A stretch of 64,000 nt of DNA from Streptomyces mashuensis. GTDB taxonomy: Bacteria; Actinomycetota; Actinomycetes; Streptomycetales; Streptomycetaceae. The position numbers and the translations under genes are program-made. Of the stretch, positions 34,452 to 42,741 are shown piece by piece. The notes below the pieces were generated by a model. The model saw nothing but the letters and a program-made list of their open reading frames with translations. It did not search any database and was not told the origin of the DNA. The stretch spans positions 39,620-103,619 of the forward strand of contig NZ_BNBD01000019.1 of the NCBI RefSeq assembly GCF_014654785.1. Reading direction: 5' to 3'. The number at the start of each line of letters is the position of its first letter. Within the stretch, counting starts at the first letter, position 1.

Positions 34452-35633
34452 TCACTGTTCGAGCGCCCGGCAGCGCGCCCGCCCCACCGCCGCGGCCACC
34501 GTCAAGGGCACCGTGAGGACCGCCGCCACCCAGAACAGGGGGCGGTAGGCGTGGGCCTGGGCGGCGGGGGCCGCCAGGGCGCCGGCCGCGGCGCTGCCCA
34601 CGTACAGGGCAACGCCGAACAGGGCCACGCCCGTTGCCCGGGCCGTCGGGGACAGGGCCGTGGCCCACGACTGGATCGTGGAGTGCATGAAGGACCAGCC
34701 GCCGCCGAGGAGCAGCGCGACCACGACGAGCGCGCCGGTGGACTGGCTGTACCCGGCGAGCAGGTACGCCACGGCCATCTGCACCCCGCCCGCCACGATC
34801 AGGCCCGCCGGGGACCACCGCCCGACGAGACGCCTGACCGTCTGTGCCGCCGCCATGGAGCCGGCCCCGTACAGGGCCGAGACCGCGCCGGCCACGGGGG
34901 TGGGAGCTCCATGCGCCTCCAGGGCCGGCGCCAGATAGGTCAGGAAACCGAGGAGCACCGCCCCCTCCAGCATCGCCACCGCCATCACGTACCACTGCCA
35001 CGGCGAGGACAGGACCGTGCGGAAGGGCGCCGGCAGGGAGTCCGAAGGGACCCGTTCCGGCTCGGGTAAACGGCGGAGGGCCACCGCCAGGTAGGCGGCG
35101 AGAACGCCGGGCAGGGCGAACACCAGCCGCCAGGTGAGGTAGTGCGCCAGCACCCCGGCTACGGCCGTGGCCACGGCCGTGCCCAGCGCGAACGCGGTCA
35201 TCAGCTCGCTCAGGGGACGCTGCCGTGTCGCGGCGGGCACCGTGTCGCCCACGTACGTCAAGGAGGCGGCGATGGAGGCGGCGAAGAACCCGCCGGCCAG
35301 GGCACGGGCCCCGATCAGTACCGGGGCGTCGGGGGCGAGGGCCGAGGCCAGGGCGGCCAGTGCCGCGCCGGTGAGCGACACCCGCATCACCCCTACGCGC
35401 CCCCACCGGTCGCCGGCCGCCCCCCACACCGGCTGCATCAGCCCGTAGGCGAGGTAGTAGCCGCTCGCGGCCGGCATCACGGTGGCCAGCGGGGCCCCGA
35501 GCCGGGAACCGATGACGACCAGCATGGGAGCGATGCAGAAACGGTCGAAGTTGCTGACGAAGCCGGCGAGGTGCAACAGCCGCAAGGAGGGCGCGGGCAA
35601 GGTCGCCACCGGTGTCGGCGCGGTGGTGGTCAC
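34452..35633 (-). CDS. MFS transporter
   Basis: 393 residues from GTG 35633 (GGAG upstream). About 12 helices; the signature loop reads QPVWGAAGDRWGRVGVMRVS. TATRQRPLSE-like and FMHSTIQSWATALSPTARAT loops are typical of drug:H+ antiporter family 1 proteins. It is transcribed away from the HTH regulator at 35780, with 146 bp between, which suggests that the regulator controls it. Substrate unknown. Confidence 0.85.
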   Translation of the reverse strand: MTTTAPTPVATLPAPSLRLLHLAGFVSNFDRFCIAPMLVVIGSRLGAPLATVMPAASGYYLAYGLMQPVWGAAGDRWGRVGVMRVSLTGAALAALASALAPDAPVLIGARALAGGFFAASIAASLTYVGDTVPAATRQRPLSELMTAFALGTAVATAVAGVLAHYLTWRLVFALPGVLAAYLAVALRRLPEPERVPSDSLPAPFRTVLSSPWQWYVMAVAMLEGAVLLGFLTYLAPALEAHGAPTPVAGAVSALYGAGSMAAAQTVRRLVGRWSPAGLIVAGGVQMAVAYLLAGYSQSTGALVVVALLLGGGWSFMHSTIQSWATALSPTARATGVALFGVALYVGSAAAGALAAPAAQAHAYRPLFWVAAVLTVPLTVAAAVGRARCRALEQ

Positions 35634-35779
35634 GGGGTGGACGCTCCGTTCCGAGAGGGGGGTGAGGCGCTGTGCCGTCAGTTCAGCACCGGGCCCCTCG
35701 GGGCGGAGACCGCAGGCTATTACGATCACTCACACCCTTGCCGCTTCGGTATCGCGCCTGACGGGGGGAGAGGGACACC

Positions 35780-36598
35780 ATGACGGCCGACGGCCCCCGC
35801 CGCGAACTGGGGGCCTTCCTGCGGTCCCGCCGGGAGCGGCTGACACCGGAGGACGCGGGCATGCCGGACGCCCCGGGCCGCCGGACCCCGGGACTGCGGC
35901 GGGCCGAGGTCGCGGAGCTCGCCGGCATCAGCCTCTCCTGGTACACCTGGCTGGAGCAGGGGCGGGTGCACACCTCGGAACAGGTGCTGCGCGCGGTGGC
36001 GCGAGCGCTGCGGCTGGACGCCGCGGAAACCGCGCACGTTCTGTCGTTCACGCACGAGAACGGGCCGCCCGCCGCCGCGCCCACCTGGGTGTCGCCCAAC
36101 CTGCTCACCCTGGTGCAGTCCATGACGCCGCACCCCGCCGTGGTCCTCGACCCGCACTGGGACCTGCTGGCCTGGAACGCCGGGTACGCCACGCTGCTGA
36201 CCGATCCGGCACGGCTGCACCCCAAGCAGCGCAACCTCCTCTGGCTGGTGTTCCGCTGGCCACCGGCCCGCACCCTGCTCGCCGACTGGGAACACGACGC
36301 CCGCGCCCTGCTCGGCCAGTTCCGTTCCCGGGCGGCCCGCCGGCCCGACGACCCACGGTTCGCCGAACTCCTCGGCGAGCTGCTGTCCGACGAGGACGCG
36401 GCCCGCTGGTACGAGCGCCGGGAGACAGCCGCCTTCCAGCCCGCCGTCCGCCGCTTCCGGCACCCGACCGCGGGCGAACTGCGCCTGCGCTACGTGAAAC
36501 TGGCCGCCGTGGACGAGCCCGGCCACCACTTCCTGGCCTACCTGCCCGACGACCGGGAGTCCGAGGAGGCCCTGCGCCGCCTACAGGCAGACGGATGA
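35780..36598 (+). CDS. XRE-type HTH regulator with MmyB-like ligand-binding domain
   Basis: 272 residues from ATG 35780 with GGGAGAGGG upstream. The N-terminal HTH (GLRRAEVAELAGISLSWYTW, then LEQGRVHTSEQVLRAVARAL) and the C-terminal PAS-like domain (VVLDPHWDLLAWNAGYATLL, LLWLVFRWPPARTLLADWE, ELRLRYVKLAAVDEPGHHF) are those of the MmyB family, which binds fatty acid-like ligands. Likely controls the divergent MFS gene. Confidence 0.88.
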   Translation: MTADGPRRELGAFLRSRRERLTPEDAGMPDAPGRRTPGLRRAEVAELAGISLSWYTWLEQGRVHTSEQVLRAVARALRLDAAETAHVLSFTHENGPPAAAPTWVSPNLLTLVQSMTPHPAVVLDPHWDLLAWNAGYATLLTDPARLHPKQRNLLWLVFRWPPARTLLADWEHDARALLGQFRSRAARRPDDPRFAELLGELLSDEDAARWYERRETAAFQPAVRRFRHPTAGELRLRYVKLAAVDEPGHHFLAYLPDDRESEEALRRLQADG

Positions 36599-36644
36599 GC
36601 CGGGGCCCGAAGAGCCGTCACGGGCACCGGCGATCCGCTGCTCC

Positions 36645-37214
36645 TCATGTGCTGAGCAACCGGTTGAAGAAGGAACGGTAACGTCGCAGTGCCCCGCGCA
36701 GTTCCTCCGTGTCGATCTGCTCTCCCTGGCTCCATTGGGCCTCCAGGTCCTTCTTGTGCTGGGAGAAGGTGGCGGCCAAGGTCTGCATGACGTCCGCGAC
36801 CAGGGCGTCGGCCTCGTGCACGGCCTCGCGGGGATCGTCCACGAACCTGATCTGGATGTCCTGCCAGCGGTCGCGGAAGCCGCGCTCCTCGTCGTCCGTC
36901 AGCAATTGCGGAGCCTCGTCGTCCGCGGCGCCGGCGACCCCTGACGTCCCGGCTTCGCCCCGGGCGTCGGCAGCGGTCGCACCGGTGGTCACGTCGGTGC
37001 CGGACGCGGCGGCCTCGTCGGACTCGTCGGCAACGGTCGTGTCCGTGGCGGACTCGTCGCCCGGGCGCCCGGCTTCTTCTTCCGGTTCTTCCGGTTCTTC
37101 CGGTGCTGTGCTTTCGCCCGGGTAGACGGGCGGCCCGGTGCCGGTCGGCTGGGCGAGATCGTCGGTGGACAGGCCGGCCGTGCGGTCCCGGTCCTGTTCC
37201 TCGTTGTTGTGCAT
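36645..37214 (-). CDS. hypothetical acidic protein, soluble paralogue of the next gene
   Basis: 189 residues from ATG 37214 with GGAGGAAC upstream. Residues 1-100 are an acidic, Glu/Thr/Ala-rich and probably disordered stretch that includes EEPEEPEEEAG. The C-terminal 85 residues (FRDRWQDIQIRFVDDPREAV, HEADALVADVMQTL, LRGALRRYRSFFNRLLS) align with the neighbour at 37244. No known function. Confidence 0.7.
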   Translation of the reverse strand: MHNNEEQDRDRTAGLSTDDLAQPTGTGPPVYPGESTAPEEPEEPEEEAGRPGDESATDTTVADESDEAAASGTDVTTGATAADARGEAGTSGVAGAADDEAPQLLTDDEERGFRDRWQDIQIRFVDDPREAVHEADALVADVMQTLAATFSQHKKDLEAQWSQGEQIDTEELRGALRRYRSFFNRLLST

Positions 37215-37243
37215 GGTGTTCCTCCATGCGGCCTCGATCGGCG

Positions 37244-37804
37244 TCAGGAGCGGGAAGGCTGCGCCCGGCCGCCGCCGTCGGAGAGCAGTTCCTCGAACAG
37301 GGCGCGGTAGTGCACCATCGCGCCCCGCAGCTGCTCGGTCGTGGCCTGGCTGCGTGTGGAGAGGGTTTCCACCTCGTGCGCGGCCCTGTAGTGCTCCAGT
37401 GTGGCGCCGTGCTGCACCGAGAGGTCCTTCATCTGCTGCTCGAACCCCTCGGTCGGATATCCGCGTTCGTGCATGAGGGACGTCACCAGCCGGTCCGCGT
37501 CGTGCACCGCGTCCACCGGCCGGTCGACGAATTCCTCCTGCACGCTGCTCCACTCCCGGGTGTACCGGTCCCGGGAGGCCGGGGGCAGCGGTTTGATCTC
37601 CAGTGATTCGTGTCGCCGCTCGCGGGCCCTGAGCTCGCGCTCGGCGGCAAGCCGGCTGTCGGCGCCCTCGACCGTCCGGTCGTACTCGGGACCGAAGCGC
37701 TCACGGAGGCGACGGCGCCGCATCAGCGTCGTGGCCGCCACGGTGGCCAGGGCGACCACCACGACGACAGAAATGATGATCGCCAGAAGCGTTCCCGTTG
37801 ACAT
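37244..37804 (-). CDS. hypothetical membrane-anchored protein, paralogue of 36645-37214
   Basis: 186 residues from ATG 37804 with GGGGAG 9 nt upstream. One N-terminal helix (LLAIIISVVVVVALATVAAT) is followed by RRRR and a cytoplasmic domain (YTREWSSVQEEFVDRPVDAV, HDADRLVTSLM, LRGAMVHYRALFEELLS) shared with the downstream gene. The pair is 29 bp apart and looks like a tandem duplication where one copy kept the anchor and the other did not. Domain appears as an unnamed actinobacterial helical domain. Confidence 0.7.
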   Translation of the reverse strand: MSTGTLLAIIISVVVVVALATVAATTLMRRRRLRERFGPEYDRTVEGADSRLAAERELRARERRHESLEIKPLPPASRDRYTREWSSVQEEFVDRPVDAVHDADRLVTSLMHERGYPTEGFEQQMKDLSVQHGATLEHYRAAHEVETLSTRSQATTEQLRGAMVHYRALFEELLSDGGGRAQPSRS

Positions 37805-37861
37805 GGGCACACGCTCCCCAGGGAGTAGTGAAATGCACTCCTGGAATGCCTTTAAAGTATT

Positions 37862-39082
37862 TTACTCCTTTTCTCCTCTCTCCCAGGTGACCGGCAGGCT
37901 CTTCACTCCGTAGATGTCCGCGGTCTCCGGGCGCAGGGCCACGTCACCGGCCGGTACGGCCAGGCGCAGCGTGGGGAAGCGGCCGAACAGGGCGGGGAGG
38001 GCGACCCGCATCTCGATGCGGGCCAGTTGCTGGCCCAGGCACTGGTGGATGCCGTGGCCGAAGGCCAGGTGGCCGCCGTCCTTCCTGCGGATGTCGAGCA
38101 CGTGGGGGTCGGTGAAGCGCTCGGGGTCGCGGTTGGCGGTGTTGTACGACAGGATCACCGTCGTGCCGGCCTCGATGGTGCGGCCGCCCACCTCGACGTC
38201 CTCCAGCGCCGTCCTCATGAAGGTCTTGGCGACGCTCAGGTACCGCAGCAGTTCTTCCACGGCCCCGTCGGTCAGGGCGGGGTCGGCGCGCAGCGCGGCC
38301 AGTTGCTGCGGGTGCTGGAGCAGGGCGAAGGTGCCCAGCGACAGCATGTTCGCGGTGGTGTCGAAACCGGCCGCGAGCAGGAGCAGGCTGATCCCCTTCA
38401 GCTCCTCGTCGGTCAGGTCGCTGCCGGTGAGGTCGCTGAGCACGTCGTCGGTGGGGTGCGCGCGTTTGGCGGCGACCAGCTCCGCGAGGTAGTTCTGGGT
38501 CGCGGTGTAGGCGGCCATCAGCTCCTCGTCGCTCGCCTCCCCGCCCATGAACGTGTCGATCTGCTCCTGGAAGGAGCTGCGGTCCTCGTACGGCACTCCC
38601 AGCAGCTCGCAGATGACCATGGTGGGGATGGGTTTGGCGAACGCGGTCACCAGGTCGGCCGGCGGTCCGGTTCTCTCCATGGCGTCGAGGCAGTCGGCGG
38701 TGATCTGCTCGATGCGCTCGGTGAGCTGCCGCATCCGCCGCACGGTGAATTTGCCCGCCAGCGGCTTGCGGTAGCGGCGGTGCTGCGGGTCGTCCATGAG
38801 GAGGAACTCGCCGGGCGGCGCGGGAGGGACCTCGATGTCGCCGTAGTCGATGAGCGGGTGGTGGCGCATGAGCTCCTTGCGCGAGCTGAACCGGGAGTCG
38901 GCCAGGACCGACCTGACCAGGTCGTACCCGGTGATCAGCCAGCCCTGGTGCCCGTCGGGGAAGGCGTAGCGGCTGATCGGGCCGTGCTCGCGGGCCTGGA
39001 CCAGCTCCGCCGGCGGGTCGAAGGGGCAGGTGCCCTGACGCTCCGTCGGGAGCGTCGTGACGGTGTGGAGGGACTCGCTCAT
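37862..39082 (-). CDS. cytochrome P450 (CYP105-like)
   Basis: 406 residues from ATG 39082 (AGGA 6 nt upstream). The oxygen-binding I-helix LLAAGFDTTANML, the K-helix EELLRYL with ExxR, and the heme loop FGHGIHQCLGQQLAR (Cys348) are complete. The N-terminal part (ISRYAFPDGHQGWLITGYDL) and overall length resemble the CYP105 group that oxidises drugs and secondary metabolites. No ferredoxin gene is adjacent, so electrons must come from elsewhere. It diverges from the pirin gene. Confidence 0.92.
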   Translation of the reverse strand: MSESLHTVTTLPTERQGTCPFDPPAELVQAREHGPISRYAFPDGHQGWLITGYDLVRSVLADSRFSSRKELMRHHPLIDYGDIEVPPAPPGEFLLMDDPQHRRYRKPLAGKFTVRRMRQLTERIEQITADCLDAMERTGPPADLVTAFAKPIPTMVICELLGVPYEDRSSFQEQIDTFMGGEASDEELMAAYTATQNYLAELVAAKRAHPTDDVLSDLTGSDLTDEELKGISLLLLAAGFDTTANMLSLGTFALLQHPQQLAALRADPALTDGAVEELLRYLSVAKTFMRTALEDVEVGGRTIEAGTTVILSYNTANRDPERFTDPHVLDIRRKDGGHLAFGHGIHQCLGQQLARIEMRVALPALFGRFPTLRLAVPAGDVALRPETADIYGVKSLPVTWERGEKE

Positions 39083-39236
39083 GACCATTCCTCGTCTCAC
39101 GGCGGTGCGTGCAGCGCGTGCAGTGTGCGTTCAGCTCGCCTCGAAAGCTACGTTGCGTTTATGTGTGCGTCAATGTGTCTCGCGTCGTTCCCGCTGGTCG
39201 CTGCCGGTAAATTGATGCAATGACGCTGAACTCGAA

Positions 39237-39253
39237 TGCAACGGCTCGTTGCA
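39237..39253. promoter_or_regulatory. palindrome between the divergent P450 and pirin genes
   Basis: TGCAACG-GCT-CGTTGCA, perfect 7-bp arms, with extra pairing outside to AATGCAACG/CGTTGCAAT (8 of 9). It lies in a less GC-rich stretch (39150-39270) that also holds GTTGCG and GATGCAATG half-site-like words. A TetR/MarR-type regulator site is likely, but no such regulator is beside it. Confidence 0.5.
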
Positions 39254-39328
39254 ATGGATGAAGCTGAAGGCAATGTCGGCGCGCACCTCCGCGGCATCCT
39301 GCGGACCCCATGCACCCCGGCGAAGTGG

Positions 39329-39334
39329 TACGGT
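39329..39334 (+). promoter_or_regulatory. -10 box (TACGGT) of probable leaderless pirin gene
   Basis: TACGGT ends 8 nt before ATG 39343; no Shine-Dalgarno sequence. Confidence 0.4.
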
Positions 39335-39342
39335 ATTCAACT

Positions 39343-40269
39343 ATGTATGGCAGGGATGAGGCGGTCCAGGTCGAGGTGCTTCCGGCGCGTGACGTGCCCC
39401 TGGGCGGGCCGCGGGCCATGACGGTGCGGCGGACGCTGCCGCAGCGCGGCCGGCACCTGATCGGCGCCTGGTGCTTCGCCGACCACTACGGCCCCGACGA
39501 CGTCGCCCGCACCGGTGGCATGGACGTCGCACCGCACCCGCACACCGGCCTGCAGACCGTGAGCTGGCTGTTCAGCGGGGAGATCGAGCACCGCGACAGC
39601 CTCGGCACCCACGCCCTCGTCCGGCCCGGTGAGCTCAACCTCATGACCGGCGGACACGGCATCGCCCACTCGGAGGTCTCCACCCCGCGCACCACCGTCC
39701 TCCACGGCGTCCAGCTGTGGGTGGCCCTGCCCGGCCGGCACCGCGACACCGCACGCGACTTCCAGCACCACGTGCCCGGCCCCGTGCGCATCGACGGGGC
39801 CGTGATCAGGGTCTTCCTCGGACGCCTCGCCGGTGACGTCTCCCCGGTACGGACGTTCACCCCGCTGCTCGGCGCCGAGATCACCCTCGAACCCCACGCG
39901 ACGGTCACCCTCGCCGTCGACACCGCCTTCGAGCACGGCCTCCTCGTCGACCGCGGGGACGTCCGGCTCGCCGGCACGCCGCTGCGCCCCGCGGAACTCG
40001 GCTACGTCCCGCCCGGCACCGGCGCCCTGACGCTGGTCAACGAGTCCGGCGCGCCCGCCCGGGCCATCCTGCTCGGCGGCACCCCCTTCGACGAGGAGAT
40101 CGTCATGTGGTGGAACTTCATCGGGCGCACCCACGACGACATCGTCGAGGCCCGGGCCGCCTGGGAGGCGGCCTCCGAGCGCTTCGGCACCGTCGAGGGG
40201 TACCCGGGCAGCCGCCTCCCCGCCCCGGCCCTGCCCCACGCCACGATCAGGCCCCGCCGGCGCCGGTGA
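39343..40269 (+). CDS. pirin family protein
   Basis: 308 residues. Two cupin domains; the N-terminal one carries the metal ligands in VAPHPHTGLQTVSWLFSGEI and GGHGIAHSE (His, His, His, Glu). The C-terminal cupin is less conserved (GALTLVNESG, ILLGGTPFDEEIVMWWNFIG). Pirins are quercetinases or redox/regulatory proteins. Divergent from the P450, so the two may share the palindrome at 39237. Its last 23 bp overlap the convergent deacetylase-like gene. Confidence 0.88.
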   Translation: MYGRDEAVQVEVLPARDVPLGGPRAMTVRRTLPQRGRHLIGAWCFADHYGPDDVARTGGMDVAPHPHTGLQTVSWLFSGEIEHRDSLGTHALVRPGELNLMTGGHGIAHSEVSTPRTTVLHGVQLWVALPGRHRDTARDFQHHVPGPVRIDGAVIRVFLGRLAGDVSPVRTFTPLLGAEITLEPHATVTLAVDTAFEHGLLVDRGDVRLAGTPLRPAELGYVPPGTGALTLVNESGAPARAILLGGTPFDEEIVMWWNFIGRTHDDIVEARAAWEAASERFGTVEGYPGSRLPAPALPHATIRPRRRR

Positions 40270-40966
40270 CGCCGCCCAGGTCCGCGACGCCGTAGCCGCG
40301 CGCGTGCAGGGCGTCCAGGAGGGCGGGCAGGGCCTGGGCGTCGAGGACGGGGTGCCCCTCCTCCCGGGTGCCCATGTGCATCTGGATGATCGCGCCGGGG
40401 CGGAGGACGTCCAGCACGCGCCGGACCGCCTTCTCCACGGTCATGCCGCCCTGCGGGCCGAGATAGCCCTTGGTGTCGGTCGTGAACTCGATGTCGGCGA
40501 AGCCCAGCGCGTTGACCTCCGCGATCTGCTGCGGCGTGGTCTCGCTGTAGGGGAAGCGGAAGAACGGCAGCGGTGCGGTGCCCGTCGCGGCCCGGATGGC
40601 GCGGTCCGCCTTGAGGACGTCGGCCGCGCGTTCGCCGGGGGTGAGGTCCCCGAAGTGCGGGTGACTGTAGGAGTGGTTGCCGATGCCGTGCCCGGCGGCG
40701 GCCAGGGAGCGGGCGGCGGCCGGGTGGCGTTCGGCGAAGTCGCCGGTGAGGAAGAACGTGGCGGGGGTGTGACGCTCGCGCAGCACGGCCAGCACCGTGC
40801 CGATCCCGTCGGTGTTCCAGGCGGCGTTGAACGTCAGAGCGACGATACGGCGGTCGGTGCGGAACGTCCGGTTCTCCGAGCCGTCCAGAGCGGACGGCGA
40901 CGGACTCGTCATCCCGAGTGTCATGGCCGCCAGGACGGTGGTCACTACTGCGGTGAGGCGCTTCAC
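40247..40966 (-). CDS. secreted polysaccharide deacetylase-like protein with altered active site
   Basis: 239 residues from GTG 40966. A signal peptide is evident (KRLTAVVTTVLAAMTLGM). The NodB domain has motif 2, HSYSH (H98, H102), motif 3, RFPYSE (R137), and motif 5, IQMHMG (H197). Motif 1, normally TFDD, reads TFNAAWNTDG: Asn47 and Ala48 replace the catalytic base and metal-binding Asp. It may be inactive, bind glycans, or use Asp53. The gene overlaps the pirin gene end by 23 bp. Confidence 0.85.
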   Translation of the reverse strand: MKRLTAVVTTVLAAMTLGMTSPSPSALDGSENRTFRTDRRIVALTFNAAWNTDGIGTVLAVLRERHTPATFFLTGDFAERHPAAARSLAAAGHGIGNHSYSHPHFGDLTPGERAADVLKADRAIRAATGTAPLPFFRFPYSETTPQQIAEVNALGFADIEFTTDTKGYLGPQGGMTVEKAVRRVLDVLRPGAIIQMHMGTREEGHPVLDAQALPALLDALHARGYGVADLGGVTGAGGA

Positions 40967-40972
40967 GGGAGG

Positions 40973-40978
40973 ACGCTA
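40973..40978 (-). promoter_or_regulatory. -10 box (TAGCGT) of the deacetylase-like gene
   Basis: On the minus strand TAGCGT ends 6 nt before GTG 40966 and no ribosome binding site is present, consistent with a leaderless mRNA. Confidence 0.4.
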
Positions 40979-41069
40979 TCGGTGGCGCGGCCGCGAGGTC
41001 GCCCGCCGAAGGGGTGGGTTCAGGGGCTGTCGGTCCACCGGTACAACGGGGCAAAAGGGATTGGCTCAT

Positions 41070-41114
41070 TCACCCCGGGTGACCATCCCGCCCCGCTACG
41101 TCATCCGTCGTAGC
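41070..41114. promoter_or_regulatory. two inverted repeats upstream of the sheath operon
   Basis: TCACCCCGGGTGA (41070-41082, 6-bp arms) and GCTACG/CGTAGC (41095-41100, 41109-41114, 8-nt spacer) lie 80-125 bp before the first sheath start codon. They may be operators for the eCIS plus-strand operon. No clear promoter was picked out. Confidence 0.35.
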
Positions 41115-41194
41115 TTCCCCTCTTCCGGTGCCTGATCTGCCATCGTGGTGATTCGCTGCCGGTACGCATTCCCGATGAGAGGGGCATACGGGAC

Positions 41195-42724
41195 ATGGTC
41201 GCTGGCCCATTGGCACCCGGGGTGTACGTCAAGGAACGACCGAGCGGAGTCCGGACGATCACCGGGGTGGGCACGTCCACACCGGCCTTCCTCGGCTACA
41301 CCGTGGGTGGCCCCGCCGCCTCCACGCCGCCGACACCGATCAGCAGCTGGTCCGAGTTCGTGGACACGTTCCACTTCCGTTCCCCCTTGGGGGCCGAGCA
41401 GCTGGCGCACGAGTTGGAGGGGCTGCCCGCGGCCGTCGAGGCCGCGACCGCGGAGCTCGAGCGCCTCGAGGCCGACTTGAAGACGAAGGCCACCACCGGC
41501 GAATCGCCGGTCCTCACCGTGCCGGAGTTCGACAAGCTCGCCGAGGTCCAGGCCGCCGACTGGGCCGGCGAGACCGTGAGCGCGGAGGACAGGAAGGCGG
41601 CCGAGGAGGCGGCGGACAAGGTCTCCGCGGCACTTCCCGACCCCTACCACCAGTGGATCGCGGCAGGCGAGAAGGTGGTGGCCCTCAACCGCCGCCGGGA
41701 CGAGCTGCTCTTCCTGGCGGCGTTCTTCGAGGAGTCGGAGAAGTGCCACCTGCCCGAGGCCGTGTACGGCTTCTTCGCCAACGGCGGCAGCTCCTGCTAC
41801 GTGCTCCGGCTCGACCCCACCAAGCCGCTCGCGAGCGAGGTCGAGGGGAACCCCGACCAGCGCACCGGCCTGGCCGGCCTGAAGACCGTCCCCGACGTCA
41901 CCATGGTCGCCGTCCCGGACCTGTGGAGCAGGGAGACGCCGACACAGCAGGGCGCCGAAATCCTCGGCAAGGTGGTCGGCCACTGCGTCACGATGCGCAA
42001 CCGGCTCGCCCTCTGCGAACCGCCCGCCGGCACCGCCGCGGTCGACGTCCGGTCCTTCCTGTCGAAGCTGGCGAGTCCCGACACGGACGACGCGGCATTC
42101 ACAGCGCTCTACTACCCGTGGGTCGACGTCCCCGGGGTGGACGGCGTGCCGCGGACGGTACCGCCCTCGGGGCACCTGGCGGGGGTGTGGGCCCGTACGG
42201 ACGCCGAGCGCGGTGTGTTCAAGGCGCCCGCCAACCAGAACCTGCGCGGCGTGCTGTCCCTCCCCGTACGGCTCACCGACCAGCGCCACGGTGAGCTCAA
42301 CGACCAGGGCGTCAACTGCCTGCGCCTCTTTCCCGACCGCGGCTTGCTGGTGTGGGGTGCGCGGACCCGGTCCAGCAGCCGGGACTGGCGGTACCTCAAC
42401 GTCCGGCGTCTCGTGTCGTTCCTCGCCGACTCGATCCGCCAGTCGTCCTCGTGGGCGGTGTTCGAGCCGAACGACGACCGGCTGTGGGCGATGCTGCGGC
42501 ATTCGGTGGTGAGCTTCCTGACCGACCAGTGGCGGCAGGGCGCGCTGCTGGGCCGTACGCCGGACGAGGCGTTCCACGTGATCTGCGACCGCACCAACAA
42601 CACCCCGGACACGATCGACGCCGGCCAGGTGATCTGCGACATCGGCGTCGCCCCCGTCCGGCCCGCCGAGTTCGTGCAGTTCACCATCACCCAGATCGCC
42701 GGGCAGCCCGGCGCCACCACCTGA
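41195..42724 (+). CDS. eCIS tail sheath protein 1, with extra helical insertion
   Basis: 509 residues. The N-terminus (PGVYVKERPSGVRTITGVGT) and the C-terminal core (WARTDAERGVFKAPANQNLR, GVNCLR, FEPNDDRLW) are those of contractile-tail sheath proteins that surround the tube and contract. Compared with sheath 2 it carries about 80 extra residues near 65-150 with heptad-like Leu/Ala/Glu helices (AAVEAATAELERLEADLKTK, KKAAEEAADK-like), probably a surface coiled coil. First gene of the plus-strand eCIS operon. Confidence 0.93.
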   Translation: MVAGPLAPGVYVKERPSGVRTITGVGTSTPAFLGYTVGGPAASTPPTPISSWSEFVDTFHFRSPLGAEQLAHELEGLPAAVEAATAELERLEADLKTKATTGESPVLTVPEFDKLAEVQAADWAGETVSAEDRKAAEEAADKVSAALPDPYHQWIAAGEKVVALNRRRDELLFLAAFFEESEKCHLPEAVYGFFANGGSSCYVLRLDPTKPLASEVEGNPDQRTGLAGLKTVPDVTMVAVPDLWSRETPTQQGAEILGKVVGHCVTMRNRLALCEPPAGTAAVDVRSFLSKLASPDTDDAAFTALYYPWVDVPGVDGVPRTVPPSGHLAGVWARTDAERGVFKAPANQNLRGVLSLPVRLTDQRHGELNDQGVNCLRLFPDRGLLVWGARTRSSSRDWRYLNVRRLVSFLADSIRQSSSWAVFEPNDDRLWAMLRHSVVSFLTDQWRQGALLGRTPDEAFHVICDRTNNTPDTIDAGQVICDIGVAPVRPAEFVQFTITQIAGQPGATT

Positions 42725-42741
42725 TCGGGAGGGACCCGTAC

